DNA from: Dermacentor variabilis
Lineage: Eukaryota; Arthropoda; Arachnida; Ixodida; Ixodidae
Length of the DNA: 64,000 nt
Direction: 5' to 3'
Assembly: GCF_050947875.1 (NCBI RefSeq)
Contig: NC_134568.1
Location: 215,410,148 to 215,474,147 of the forward strand
Below the pieces are notes generated by a model. The model had not been told where the DNA came from and ran no database searches. It was given only the letters and a program-made list of their open reading frames with translations. Each line of letters starts with the position of its first letter. The first letter of the stretch is position 1. Shown piece by piece: positions 1 to 11,622 of the stretch. The position numbers and the translations under genes were made by a program.

Positions 1-125
1 TCTACCGTGCACACAACCTTCCCTGTGCAACGGTGGACAATCTACTGCACCCCTCGGGCTGCATCTTGAATAGGAAGCGCCTCTTCCGCGCGATTCTGGT
101 GTTCGCCGAGGACATCGCCCTATAG
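1..125 (+). pseudogene. C-terminal end of a LINE ORF2 (truncated by window edge)
   Basis: The reading frame with codons starting at position 3 is open from the window edge to TAG at 123-125. Its end (LHPSGCILNRK, then FRAILVFAEDIAL) has the spacing of a LINE ORF2 C-terminus after the RNase H and CCHC region: a hydrophobic-Pro-x-Gly block, a basic stretch, then a helix of the type FRA-L-F-E---L. The downstream pyrimidine-rich sequence with a cagtgcggttgagg block fits a tick LINE 3' UTR. RT and RNase H would lie outside the window, so the family cannot be fixed. The frame is intact over the visible part. Confidence 0.5.
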
Positions 126-295
126 CTGATAGCCTCTGAGCCCCCCACCCCACGCCTACGGCGTTCGACCGCTGCTGCTCCCTTCCCTCTTTCTTCCACC
201 ACTCTTTTCTTTCCCTTCCCCCCTGTGCAGTGCGGTTGAGGTGTCCTCTCACGAGAGACAGTTACTGCGCTGCACTTCTACCCCAATTTTTCCTC
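126..295 (+). mobile_element. LINE 3' UTR
   Basis: This pyrimidine-rich stretch follows the truncated LINE ORF. It has C-rich runs and a short conserved-looking block (cagtgcggttgaggtg, then agagacagttactgcgct) that I recognise as a recurrent 3' end of a tick LINE lineage. No poly(A) tail is visible, and the boundary near 295 is approximate. Confidence 0.4.
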
Positions 296-3200
296 CTTCA
301 AAACAAGAATCTCTATCTGTCTCTTCATCCGGTTATCGGTTTTCAGTGCGCTGGCTCGGCCCCATATAATCCCTATCAGCCAATTAGATAAGACAAGCTG
401 CTCAGTGTAGGCAATGTTATTCGTTTTTCAAGCAAACAAAAGCGACCTCCTATATACGAAGATAGCGTTTGATTGGTCTGTTTAAACAACCCTGCGGGTC
501 ACCGCCTGGTGCTTGCGTCAGTGGTTACGCAAATTTGACGTCAGAAGAATGGAATAAAAACATATTCGCATTGTTTTACGTTATAGGGCCCCTGAATTAT
601 GAATAAATTTAACTATTTTGACCAGCCTGCTATCCGTGCACCCAAACATGTCCAGCAGCTACCATAAGACGTCTGGCCCAGCAGCTAGCGTTAGTCGTCG
701 CTGGCTGCCTCCGGAGGCCCCCGTTCCCATGCTCTACAAAAGGGTGACGCCGACTATACGGGCCTGTATCCGCGGTATTTACCAGTGCGGTGCTATGGTG
801 CAGTCCATGAAGTAAGATGTTATAACTTGATGGACTTTAGGTATGCAGGCCCGCTGCTTTCACGTAGAGACGCAAAGCACATCTGATGCTAGGGCACAAA
901 CATGACAGACATGATGTGGTGACACACACATTGTGAACGAATGAAATATTGAGAACGGATGGCCTTTGAGGATGCGTTCAAAGCCTTTTAGACTAAAAAT
1001 AAAAATAAAACAGGCTGCCTTCTAAGACGAAATGTCTGAAGATTTAACCTATCCCTTCTGGTCGGCGTTTTCACTATTTATTTCGTTGAACATGGCTCCT
1101 CCTCACTAGACGAAATGTCATCGAGCCATCGATTTAGTCTGAAGCACGCATGTCCTATAGTGAGACTTGATGCAGGAACTGAATATTTTGCACATGTATC
1201 AACAAACTTTCCATCAACCTGTTGTAGCCAAGTGTCTGTGATGCAAGGAGTAATATAGACCTCTTCCCCCACTTCTACTGCAAAGCTACCGCAACAGCTC
1301 CGAATTGTGGGTTAGGCCGTCTCACAAGCTTGAACGTCAGAGCGGAATGAGCCCGCGCGCGGGGCGTGGCCGAGAGTCTTTGTAGATGAGGAAATCTCTT
1401 TAAGGGCCACTTGGAAAGAGGGCCGGCGGAGTCGACTAAGATCCACGGTGCATTGCGCAGTCAGCCTGTAGTCAGCCGCAGTCAGCCTGAGCAGGCTGGC
1501 ATGAGGTCACGAGGTAATGATTGCCTGAAAAGATGGTGAGGAGCCTAAGAAGTATGAAGGCTTGCCGTATTGCCCGAAGTTTTCTACGTATGCTGTAAGG
1601 CCTGCGTTGTATTTGCGTGTTCATTATTGTTTTGTGATATTTGTTACCGTGTACTCGAAGATTATAGATGGATATAGCACTGGGGGTGCGAAGCCTGGCT
1701 TACAGAAAACACGACTGTTCCGATTGTAACTGGACTTTTGCACGTATTTGGTGGCGAGCATGTGCTTCCGCCAGTGGAAAGACATAATTAGTACGTGTCG
1801 CGTATTAGTTATTAAATAGTAATTAGGACTAGCGGCGAGCCTGACTGACCGGCTGTCACCGGCTGTGACGAGCTGGTGCGGGCGTGCATATTTGCCTTCC
1901 TCACCGACACTGTTCACCTTTTTCGGCCGCCTTTCATCTTTTCCCGGCGTGGACAGTCAACCGAAATTTGCAGTTCTGCAGAGAGCCCGAATACTTCCTG
2001 CCAAGCTTTGCAAGGTAATGCCTCTTGACGAACGCAAGGCGAGGATGCAGGTAGCCTAGTTGTCGTTCGCCTAGCAGTGTCGACGCTGCCTGCTGCAGAA
2101 AAGACGCTCTTCCACAAACTCCTCGCTCTCATTTGCCCGCATGCCGTAGCTCTGAAGAATGATAACGGGAAGAACCAAGAGCGCGTCCGGTGGATGAATG
2201 GATTTCGGTGGGGTCTCGGCCGGGTTCGCGCAGCCGACGCCGGCCCTTCCTTTCCTGTCTCTACCGCTACGCGGTCACTCTCGCAGGCTTGGAAGAGCCA
2301 GCCGATCGCTTCGTTGATTCCCGCCGCATGGCCGATAGTGGGTCACACTCGCGACCTCGTCCGCCGCGTGGCGTGAGCGCGCGCGCTTTGTCCCATAGCT
2401 GTCGCCGTGCCTGACGTTGATCGGTAAAGGACGGCGTTGTTCTTATCGCGGAGAGCTCGTTGTGCTGAGCTTTTCGTTGATCCAGATGGCTTTCTTTTTG
2501 GATTGCGGGACCATATCGGCCTCGCGATTGAATTTGCGTTCTCACTGCGAGCCCTGAAGAAACACCCTGATTGAACATTTCAGAAAGGACACTAAACGGC
2601 AGTATGTGGGCAGTTACCAACAGTGACGCCTTATTTCTGCCCCCGTTCAGGAATCTAGTTATGTTTTTTTTTATCTGAAACGGTTAAACTTAAAATAACA
2701 GCTAGTATAGTTTGGACATTCGTTCTTGTACGTCGGTAATCATGAAAGGAAACAATTCAGGCGACGAATACTTCTCCGTATAAACTATGTAATTATCTAG
2801 TAATTACACTATATGTTCTAATTACAGCCTTTAGAGAACATTTTTATATAATAACGCTAAAGTCGGCCGCTGTGTAAGGATCGTTGGTATACTAAAGACG
2901 TTACATCACACCGCGAACGAGGTTCGAAATATTGACGTGCGGTTCCCAAGGTCGTTTGAAGTCGCGGGCCGTTGTAACGTGAAGCGTGCAGCGAAGTTTC
3001 TCCTTAGTTCCCCTGTGGCACAGCTCGATGACAATCGGCGTGACCGTCGTTGCCACCATCCTCTAGCTTTTTCCATCCTGGTATTCGCTGGGATATCGAG
3101 CCACAGGTGGCAGCACCGTTGCTGCGTTAGTGTGGATAGGTGGTCGGCGGCGCGCATTGAAATGCACACGGTTGCGCTTCGCTGTGGACGATTTGCGCCA

Positions 3201-4973
3201 ATTTTATTATGAAGAAACGCACTGACTGCAGTGAAGTGATGATTTGCCTTCCAGTGCCGCATTGTTGCACGAAATGCGCCGAAAATTTCTTTTTAATTGA
3301 AAGAAGCGCGCACGACCATTCAGAGGGCTACTGGCCGGCACTAGGCCAAACAGTGTGTGTTTTGGCACTTTCTTGGGACCTTCTTTGTGCGTGTTTCGCT
3401 GGCGTTCCCGGTGCTCTGCTAAAATTATTGTGCAACTTTATTACTACCGCATTCACTGCGAATTCTTCACTGGTTATAAAAAGCCAGCATCGCTATACAA
3501 CAAAGGTAAAATAACAATGTAATGCGCGCTGTACATCACCACTCCGCTTTTTTTTTTATTTGGCTGCGGAATGAAAACATTAAATGAGTTCAAATAAACA
3601 AACTAGGCCACTCTGAGTGACAACACATTAAGCCGGATCGCCATATTGTAGACTAAAATAGATTTATCTCATTAACGGGAGAAACGCGGAATTTAAGCAC
3701 AAAGCTGTCCTTGCATGACTCCGCTCCAAGTTGTGGTTGCTTTCAGAAGCTAAAACCATTAGGTTGTTTATTTCCGCTAGCAGTGGCCGCTGTTTTCCCT
3801 CCAGCTAACGATTCCGCACTGAAGGACGAAAAGAAGCTATGGAATCAACCTTTCAACTCAGTGTTACGACGTCCTGCGTCTAGAGACTGCTCTCACACAT
3901 GATGCTCGCTAATACCTTATTTGAGTTTTTTTTCCCCTCTATTTCGTCTTCTTTTTCTTCTTCTTTAAAAGCGAGTCAAAACACAAAAGCTCACCATTTA
4001 CTTCTGAGGTAAAATAAACTCACCCCTATGGCATCGGGATCACGTATTAAAAGAACACTTCAGGCCGCCGCGTATCATGTCGCGATTAGCATGATGCAGT
4101 TATCATGATATAAAGTATATGACGCAATAATGAGTGCTTGCTAACGATTTTTTTTTTACCGGCTGAGGGACATTCACGCCCCGTCGTTCATGCTGCGTGG
4201 TATCACAAAGATTGTGGAGCATTGGCGCACCGAAAACGTGTGTCCCTCCCCCCCCCCCCCTCCCCCACACGCTCACCCAAATATCTGCGTTAGTATGTAG
4301 CCTGCCTAGCCCCAACTCACCATCCCCGTCCTCGGTCAAGTTTTCTTCGCTATATTTTTTGCCAAACCACGAGGCACACTGAGAACATTGCGCATTCATT
4401 TTTTCCGCGTCCAGCTAACAATAATATTTTAAAAAACGGTGAGAGTGACGTCCATTTATGTTTGTTGACTACGTCATGTGTATAAAAAGCATAAGCCCGG
4501 TTTATGGGAGTTACCGTGTCCAGCTTTGTTATACAAAGCGGTACCGTAAAGCTTACAATTGAAATCTTAAACACTAAGTCATGGTCCATTCGCATATTGA
4601 AAGCGAGAATTCGTAATGTCAATTATTACCTAGAATAAAAGCGTGACTCAGGCAGTGGTGCGAGCTTTTGTTTATTGGAAATGTTTCATAAACAGAAACG
4701 TGAAACCGAACCGTCCTGGTGGAAGATAGTATAAGGTGACGTTTTCTTGGAGTCGTACGGTCTACAAATTGCTTTTGTTCTGACGTAGGGTCGGAAGTCT
4801 TTCGTTCGTAAACGCTCTTGGCCATGGATAGCCACATTCACTAATAAAATGTCCAGCATCAGGACTGGCTGCAATTTCCTCTTAAAAAGAATTGTAGCTT
4901 TGGAGCTTTTTGTGCATGTGAGTACTGTTTCTTCGTAATATTATCTAGCCATATGTTTTTCATAGCCGCACGT

Positions 4974-4974
<1 letters not shown>
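296..4974. other. No recognisable gene; unique-looking intergenic DNA
   Basis: No ORF here has recognisable domains. Small features are a 10-12 bp imperfect tandem repeat (cagtcagcc units) at 1458-1492, a GC-rich CpG-containing patch near 2040-2420, and a poly(C) run at 4247-4265. Homopolymer A/T tracts are scattered. I see no splice-supported coding exon. Confidence 0.5.

Positions 4975-5009
<35 letters not shown>
4975..5009. repeat. (CT)n microsatellite
   Basis: About 17 perfect CT units are followed by a short (GA)n run at 5016-5030. The complementary runs could form a hairpin. Confidence 0.95.
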
Positions 5010-5012
<3 letters not shown>

Positions 5013-6688
5013 CACTGAGAGAGAGGGAGGGAGATCACGTCGAAAGACAGATGGTTTCAAACAAAGCATGCTTAGTGGCACTGTCAAAAAAGCTAAAGAA
5101 CGGGGGAAATAGAAGGTTCCTCCCTTTCCTCCAAGGAATTAGAAAAATAAGAGGGTGGCAAAAAAAGTCACTGTCAGGGCATGAGCGCCTCACTGAATCT
5201 TGTCGCGCTCGGGAGCACCTGTTGCCATGGTGGGCCCAAGATCGTGCTGCGATCCATTGCTTCACACTCGTCGTCGATGTCTCCATCTCCTTTGGCATGG
5301 TGCGCAAGCTTTTTCCTGTTTTTCTCCGTGATAGGGAAAAATGAATATTCAACATATTTCACGAAAGCTGCACGTCGGCATATTGAAAGCTGGAGTCGTC
5401 GGAGTGTACCGCCTCCCCCCTCCCCTAGGCAGCGGCAGTTTTTCACGTGTCTGCCACAGGCGAAAGAACGCTCGTACAGCCGGCGCATTATAAACGGCGC
5501 AAGGTGCATAGACTAACCTTGTAAGCAGAGTCTCTGCGGGAGTCGCTGTTTACACATTGAACGACGATGCATACACAGCTCGCGCTGCCTATTGTGCCGG
5601 GAGCTGCATCGCGAGATCTCTTCAGGGGTTTTAACAGTTCAGAGAACACGTATTTTGTCTGCGTAATGTGAAGAGCGGAAACAGGTGTATTCCTCTCTTC
5701 CAAAAGATTCCATTGTGAGTGGTCGAAGCGAAGACCGAGCCCGAGCACCGTCAAGCGGTAAGAGCGCTGCAGCGCGAGCTTTCTTCACGCCTCTGCGACT
5801 ACTCGAGAAGGATTTTTTGGGAGAGGCTTTACCGTAAACAGTAGCACGGCCTTTGGCTCTCTCATCTGGAGCTCGTTACAAGTATCGTTCAGCTTTGGAC
5901 GACTTTGTAACGGCAGATTTGTACGTATTTTGACCGGTTCAAACTTGACGGTCGATGTGATAACTACACGTCCGATTACAAAGCAGTCAGAAAACTTAGA
6001 CGAGGATAACATTTAAGTACTCCCTCCGTTGGGTTTCGTGCGTGCTCAAGGCGGGAGTTATATCCTTCTTGCATAGGCCTGTTTACCCCGTGGTGAAGGA
6101 GGCACTCTACATACTACGTAGTACACCTAGGATGGGATAATGTAGCGGTTATATTCAAGTTTTTTTTTTCCTTTTTGAGCTTATTCGGTTGCCAGGGGCG
6201 CTACTCCGTCTGTTACGTTATCACCAAGGTCCGGCAGTTGTGAGCGGTCGGCAAGGAATAAACGACCGAAAGGAATCGTTGCCACATATTTTCCCTTGGT
6301 TCCGTACGCTGTTTCAAGCTCTGCTTGAAATTATGACACTTCCAGAAGACCCAATCAAAGGATTTCATTCACTCACCGGTTTATTCACTCCCCGGGTTGG
6401 CGGATTTTTCGCGTTGCTTAATGATTGGCCGCATACAGAGGACAGCAAGTGAAGACGCGTCACAAAAGGCTTGATAAACCGTGTGCCTCATTCATTCTAG
6501 TTACGCGTCTTCAACGATTGCAGAGAAGCGCCATCATCTTCATGAGACTCGACAGAGAATGCGGGTGGTCTTTTCGTGGAAATTTTCTGGCTGTGCATGA
6601 GTACGTAGGATAGCACATTGCAATGAACAGAGCGTTATGCGCACATAGGATGCCGTCAACACTTGGCCTCAGACCTGGCCACCATACT
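5010..6688. other. No recognisable gene
   Basis: Overlapping short ORFs near 5035-5516 on both strands have no domain signature and mirror each other, which suggests chance open frames. Nothing else is identified. Confidence 0.45.
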
Positions 6689-6776
6689 TCAATCTGCCTC
6701 TTTCATGGCGCGACGGCGCATGCGCACTGCCCTAGCGGATTAGTCGCGAAACGTTTTGGAAGGGTCGCGCGCGTGG
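6689..6776 (-). repeat. Left member of an inverted repeat pair (partner 8622-8700)
   Basis: Read on the minus strand, this segment shares ordered blocks with 8622-8700 on the plus strand: gacccttc, aaaacgttt, gcatgcgcc and atgaaagaggc(a/g)gattg. The outer ends are the gattg blocks, so the pair faces inward around about 1.9 kb of DNA. This may be a diverged terminal inverted repeat of an unclassified element, or two independent copies of one dispersed repeat. Confidence 0.5.
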
Positions 6777-8621
6777 CCGCGCGCCGGGAAGTCCCCCGAA
6801 AAAAAATAAATAAATAAAGCGCTCGGACGCGGGCTTCTGCAAACACTCGTGCCGTGTACCGCGTTGAAACTCTACTGGTAGCTCGACGTCGGTGCGGTGC
6901 CGAAAACATGCGTAGCGTAAGACCGGAACTCCACTTTAAAAGAGAAAGCGGCCAGGGCATCGTTCGAGCTTTCCGGACGGCGCCGTGAGCCAGGTAGCTG
7001 CTGCCTTTCATGAATGGCTCGCTAATTTAACGAAAAACCCGTGCGTTACACTTGCACGACACGTAAGTACATCACATTGCTGACGAAGTCTTTTTGCAGA
7101 GTTGTCCTCACTTGCTGGTGGTGGCAGCGCGTTCCTGACTGCACGTACTCATAAGGCCCTGCAACACTGGGTCGATACGAGACCAACAAGATGCTCACTC
7201 CAACGATTGAGCGACTATTGTGCGTCACTGAAACCTTTTTATCATACCAGGTCAACAACGACGCAACCGACGAACGCGAGTTGTACTGCGACAGGCTTTT
7301 ATGTCGAAGGCACCGGCATAATCAGCGTGCCGACCATCGTTCGACCGAACCTCGCGCGATCGGCCGTCGAACCGACAACACAATAGAGGCAGCGTCTTCG
7401 CTTGTATATAAAATTAATCGTGCTCAAAATGAGCCAAGCACGCCTACCAAGTTGAAATGCACAAGCTTTAACCCTCTCAAGCCGTGCCCACGAAGTTTGA
7501 GTCAATGACGATCCTGTTCAGCGAAGGTTAACCTGGCGCCGTCGAGTTCGTGCACCCGCTACCAGCGGACTTGAACTGAAATGTAAGCAGTTAGGTCGAA
7601 CGAAACTGCTTTTATAGTTTAATTCTGGCCTTAGCGATTTGAAATCAGCTACACTTCACTTCGCACGGCGCGTACAATATAAGGGGTAAGCGGCGACACA
7701 GCACTGTGCCAACAGGTACGTCACCGTGCCTGTAGGCTGTCTGCCGCATTCGCTACGTATATGGCTGGGCCGGTACGTGTTGCTTTGCCGACACATTTCT
7801 AAATTTCAGAGATGCACTGTTTGCCTCTGCGTCAAGCGGCAAACAAATGGCGGTGTATTCGGTATACAGCAGCATAAACAACCGCCTCGCTCATTTATAC
7901 CAACATCGTGTGAGCATTGGCATCCGCGCTTTTTCGTGAGAGAACAACATGGCCTACAAATGAGCACTTATGCGCGCACAGTTTTCTCTAATAATGCTCT
8001 ATGGCATGCTAAACCTGTAAGTATGATGGAGTTAAAGAAAAGCGAGAATGAGTTAACAGCCCGTAATATATGTATCTGGATCACAGTTGCCGTTGTTTAA
8101 GTGGTTCGGCCGCTCATATTGACTCGTCTCAGGGTGTAGCAACATGGCACACATGCGCAGATATGCATGTTTTGCTACATTTTGGCACTATTTCATATCA
8201 GCGATGGACCTTTTCCACAATATTTGACGATAACAACGACCTGCGGCTGTAGATGTCGATGTAAACAAGTGCACTGCTTTAATAAATCCGACGCAGATGG
8301 CTGCACTCGAAGACTTTTTGAATATGCGAAACGTCTAAATAATGTGTAAAAATAATACAAAAAGTGACGTCCAAGTGCAGGAATCAGTGACAAATTGCAA
8401 AGCAGCCGTGCCGCCAAACGGAACTCATCGTGTCTTTATCGGCCGCACTGTTTGCGGAACAGCGCACTGAGGCCTACTCACCCAGTAGTCATTGAGGGCT
8501 ACATGGCTTCAGGAACGAAATCCTGTCCCGAAGAAGCCATTAATAATGATTCGCGATCCACGAAACTCACAACCGACGCGCACTCAACGTGGGCACCGGT
8601 ACACAAATCAACCTGCGAAAG
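6777..8621. other. Interior between inverted repeats; no recognisable gene
   Basis: This DNA lies between the inverted pair. The longest ORFs (around 7102-7508 and 7726-8100) have no recognisable domain. An A-rich tract with ATAAATAAATAAA sits at 6800-6818. I see no transposase motif. Confidence 0.4.
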
Positions 8622-8700
8622 CCTTTGGACCCTTCGAAAACGTTTTCAGCGGCATGCGCCAGAGGGCAGCACAGGAAAATGAAAGAGGCGGATTGCTTCG
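8622..8700 (+). repeat. Right member of an inverted repeat pair (partner 6689-6776)
   Basis: This is the plus-strand partner of 6689-6776, with the blocks gacccttc, aaaacgttt, gcatgcgcc and atgaaagaggcggattg in the same order but with different spacers. Divergence between the arms suggests an old element. Confidence 0.5.
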
Positions 8701-8805
8701 TTGTCGCGCTCTGAAAAAAAAAATCATGCAGAATGTCAACCGGAGTTGTCTAAGTATGCGTAAACATTGTGCCACTTGCTCATCTTCGCACAGCCCGGTG
8801 TCATT

Positions 8806-9150
8806 ATGAATGTTATCAACATTATCCGACCAGTGTAAACACTTATCAACCTTTATCAGTCGTTATCAACCATATCGGACTGGATCCGTCCCTTACTAAC
8901 TCTTCTCGGTCTTTATCAACCTTATCGCAATTGATCCGGTCCTTATGAACCCTTATCTGTCCTTATCGGACATGATACAGCCCTTACCAACCCTTATCCG
9001 TCCTTATCGGAATTGATCTGATCATTGTAAATCTTTATCGCTTTTTAGCACCTTATCTATTCGCGTCGAACCATTATCAACCGTGGTGAGACCCATATAA
9101 TCCCTCATCACTGCTTGTCAGCCTTATCAACTCATTGACTGCTTATCTGT
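8806..9150. repeat. Degenerate CCTTATC(AACC) minisatellite
   Basis: About 345 bp consists of variants of ttatcaacc, ccttatcgga and ttgatccg. Between about 8920 and 9040 a higher-order period of 41 bp is visible (ccttatcg at 8920, 8961 and 9002). The flanks decay into isolated ttatc words. No coding potential is seen. Confidence 0.85.
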
Positions 9151-10740
9151 CAGCGTTGCGCGACGCGAAGCGCTAGAGCCCTCAGAGATCGGTGGCATTT
9201 CGGTCAGTGAAGGAACGTCCCAACGGAAGGCACATCCCGCGGCCAACTAAACGCATCGGGGATGTGGCGTTTTTGGCATTAAATTTTCTCACAAAGTCAT
9301 AATTTTCCTGTTGTCTACAATGCTCAAGTCTACAAGTCGGGCCTAAATGTGGTCCGTGAGATGGATTTTATTCCACTATCACTAGATCTCTCAACAAAGC
9401 CTTCATAGACACCGTTTTCCTTCGACATTTGTTTCTTACCGCGGGTACAAAACATTCATATGGTTCATATGTATATATTCACATTCGGCAAGCGTGAGTG
9501 TTTATCCCAGTGGGTAACACGCGGCTTATGATCGTGGGGAAGCTTGCCACAGCCAACGTTTCTCCACTCGAATTTATTTGTTTTATCAATTATTTTGTTT
9601 ATTGAGATTCGTCTTGCGTAACGGAGGGACGTGTTTCCTCTTCGGGTCAGCATAGGAATGCTTACGCTTTAAAAGAAAGAAAAAAAAAAGCTTCACTGAA
9701 AAGACCTCACGAATTCCATTGAGGGCACGATGTTCATCTACCAAGAGCACTCGAGAAAGAAAAGTGCAGAGGCCGCGGGAGGGTTCGACAACAAAGGGAA
9801 GACGGAGTGCACACCGAAGACAGTAGCCTTTCCAAGAGCCGTTATCGGTTTCGATTTGTTCTTTGCCGACAGAGCGCGCACGGCACCTTTGGTAGTCGAA
9901 CTTTACTTCTCAAAGTATGTACGCCTCCTTGTTTCACCTTTCTTCTTGGTCCCTTTCGTTTTCTTTAACTTCTCTGTGCTCCCTGTTCTCAACTTGGCGC
10001 AATCTTGGGCGTCTCAATTGAAATACCGCGCAGGATTTTCTTTTTACTTCCCCTTGCTTTATACAGACTTTGTAAAATGCGACAACTGGGAGTACCAGAG
10101 ATTGATCGAAGAAGCGAAGGTGCCTCTCAAGAATAGAATCGCGGGACAATAAAACGACGGCCGCCGGGCTGACGCAGAGACAGAAGTGAGGGAGTGAAGA
10201 GCGGAAGGCGTTGGTGATTTGTTGCGTTTCGATCTGGCATCGATTGTCGTGGCCCATGCATCGGGTTCGCGGTTTCTTTTCTTTTCATCACCTTGCAGTT
10301 CTTTATTTAGCCCTACCTCGCGTAATGTTTATGCGCGCTTGGCTTTCTTCGTTTGGGGTTCCTGGCGGAGCCTGAAACCTCTTAGCCTGGTCGCAATTTT
10401 TGCTGTTGCTGGCTTTCGAATTGCCCAACCGCTGTGATCAGTTTCCTCGCGGATACAGCTCATTCGAGGGGCAGACAGACGTGTGTGTGTCTCTGTGAGT
10501 GTCTGTGTGTATGCGTGTGTGTGGGTGGGTGGCAGATAAGCAGCTTAAGCAGTTTGTGTAACACTACGCAAGTGAACCAAAGCGATGAACTGAGCTTTCA
10601 CGTAGCGTGCGGACTTCGACGAACAATTAATCCGTTGACCAAAGCATCGCGTGAGTCTAGCTACTCAGGCTCGCTTCCTCGATATTACCTTCTGTTGCAA
10701 GGAATTGCAATGAGGAAACAATGAGAGCCTATAGGTTCCA
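9151..10740. other. No recognisable gene
   Basis: The longest frame is 9730-10152 (140 codons), with a hydrophobic middle but no family match that I know. It is in pyrimidine-rich DNA and may be chance. A GT-rich stretch lies at 10480-10530. Confidence 0.4.
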
Positions 10741-11431
10741 AAGTCTTTAGTGACTACAAGGCAGCCCTTCAGTGCGTACAAAGCTCAATGCGCCACGGAC
10801 CCAATGAACAACTGGCCTCAGAAATTCGACACATGTATCATCGCAGCCATGACAAGGGACACAACATAATATTTCAATGGCTTCCTGGGCATTCCAGCAT
10901 CAGCGGGATTGATCCCGCTGACGAATCCGCCCTATCTGCAAATGAAAGTGGTCAACGTGTCTTGATTGCACATTCGCGAACAGACGCTGTGGCTGGGCTT
11001 CGACTGATGTCCCGTGAATGCACTTTGCCTCTGTGTGTCTCGAACGCCTTCACCATGTGTCGTTTACGTTCGTTGTCTCCAGACATACGGATGCACCTAC
11101 CGCCTGGGTTACCACGACGTGAACAGACCATGCTGTACCGTCTGTGCTAGGCGTTGCACTTACGAACTCGTATGTTTTCCTTATAGGAATGGCCAACAGC
11201 CCCACATGCGCCACATGCAACATCGATGAGGCGCTCGCACATATTATCTGTATCCGCCTGCGATATAGTGCCCAGAGACAGTTGCTGTGCAGAGTACTGG
11301 ACCAGTTGGACAATCGTCCACTAACAGAACTCAAAGCTTCAGGTCAGTACTCCCACAGAACATCCACGCTAAATTCCTTACTCGCGTTATTAAGGTTCCA
11401 GCGGTCTGCGGGGCTACACGATAGACTATAA
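10741..11431 (+). pseudogene. RNase H / CCHC C-terminal part of a LINE ORF2, copy A (5'-truncated, frameshifted)
   Basis: The element belongs to an RNase H-bearing non-LTR retrotransposon of the I/Jockey broad group. From 10741 the translation reads the late RNase H domain (SDYKAALQ, then FQWLPGHSSISGIDPADESA), which normally removes RNA from the RNA-DNA hybrid. A linker follows, ending MLYRLC. A missing base then shifts the frame, and the sequence resumes as LGVALTNSYVFLIGMANSPTC with the zinc knuckle CATC and the ORF end at TAA 11429-11431. Alignment with copy B (50258-51111) starts abruptly at 10741, which marks a 5' truncation typical of LINE insertion. Copy A lacks the early RNase H residues and the whole RT, so it is dead. 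The next 190 bp are its 3' UTR. Confidence 0.85.
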
Positions 11432-11622
11432 GAGCGCCGCCCCCTACCGCTCTGTAGTGTACGCGGTTTGGTCGTGCTCGTCTCTACTTCTTTCTATATC
11501 CCCCTTCCGCTCTCTTTCTATTTTTATCCCCGTTCACCCTTCCCCCCGTGCAGGGTAGCCAAACGGAACTGCCTCTGGTTAACCTCCCTGCCTTTCTATG
11601 AATCTTTTTCTGTCTCTCTAGA
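11432..11622 (+). mobile_element. 3' UTR of LINE copy A
   Basis: The sequence is nearly identical to 51112-51285. It contains the gtgcagggtagc...ggttaacctccctgcc block typical of this tick LINE 3' end and finishes in a short TCT-rich tail. The identity with copy B stops where copy B continues into a pure (TC)n tract. Confidence 0.8.

Noticed and set aside
9730..10152. 140-codon frame with a hydrophobic centre
   Set aside because: Pyrimidine-rich DNA gives Phe/Val/Leu runs by chance. I see no homology and no supporting signals.
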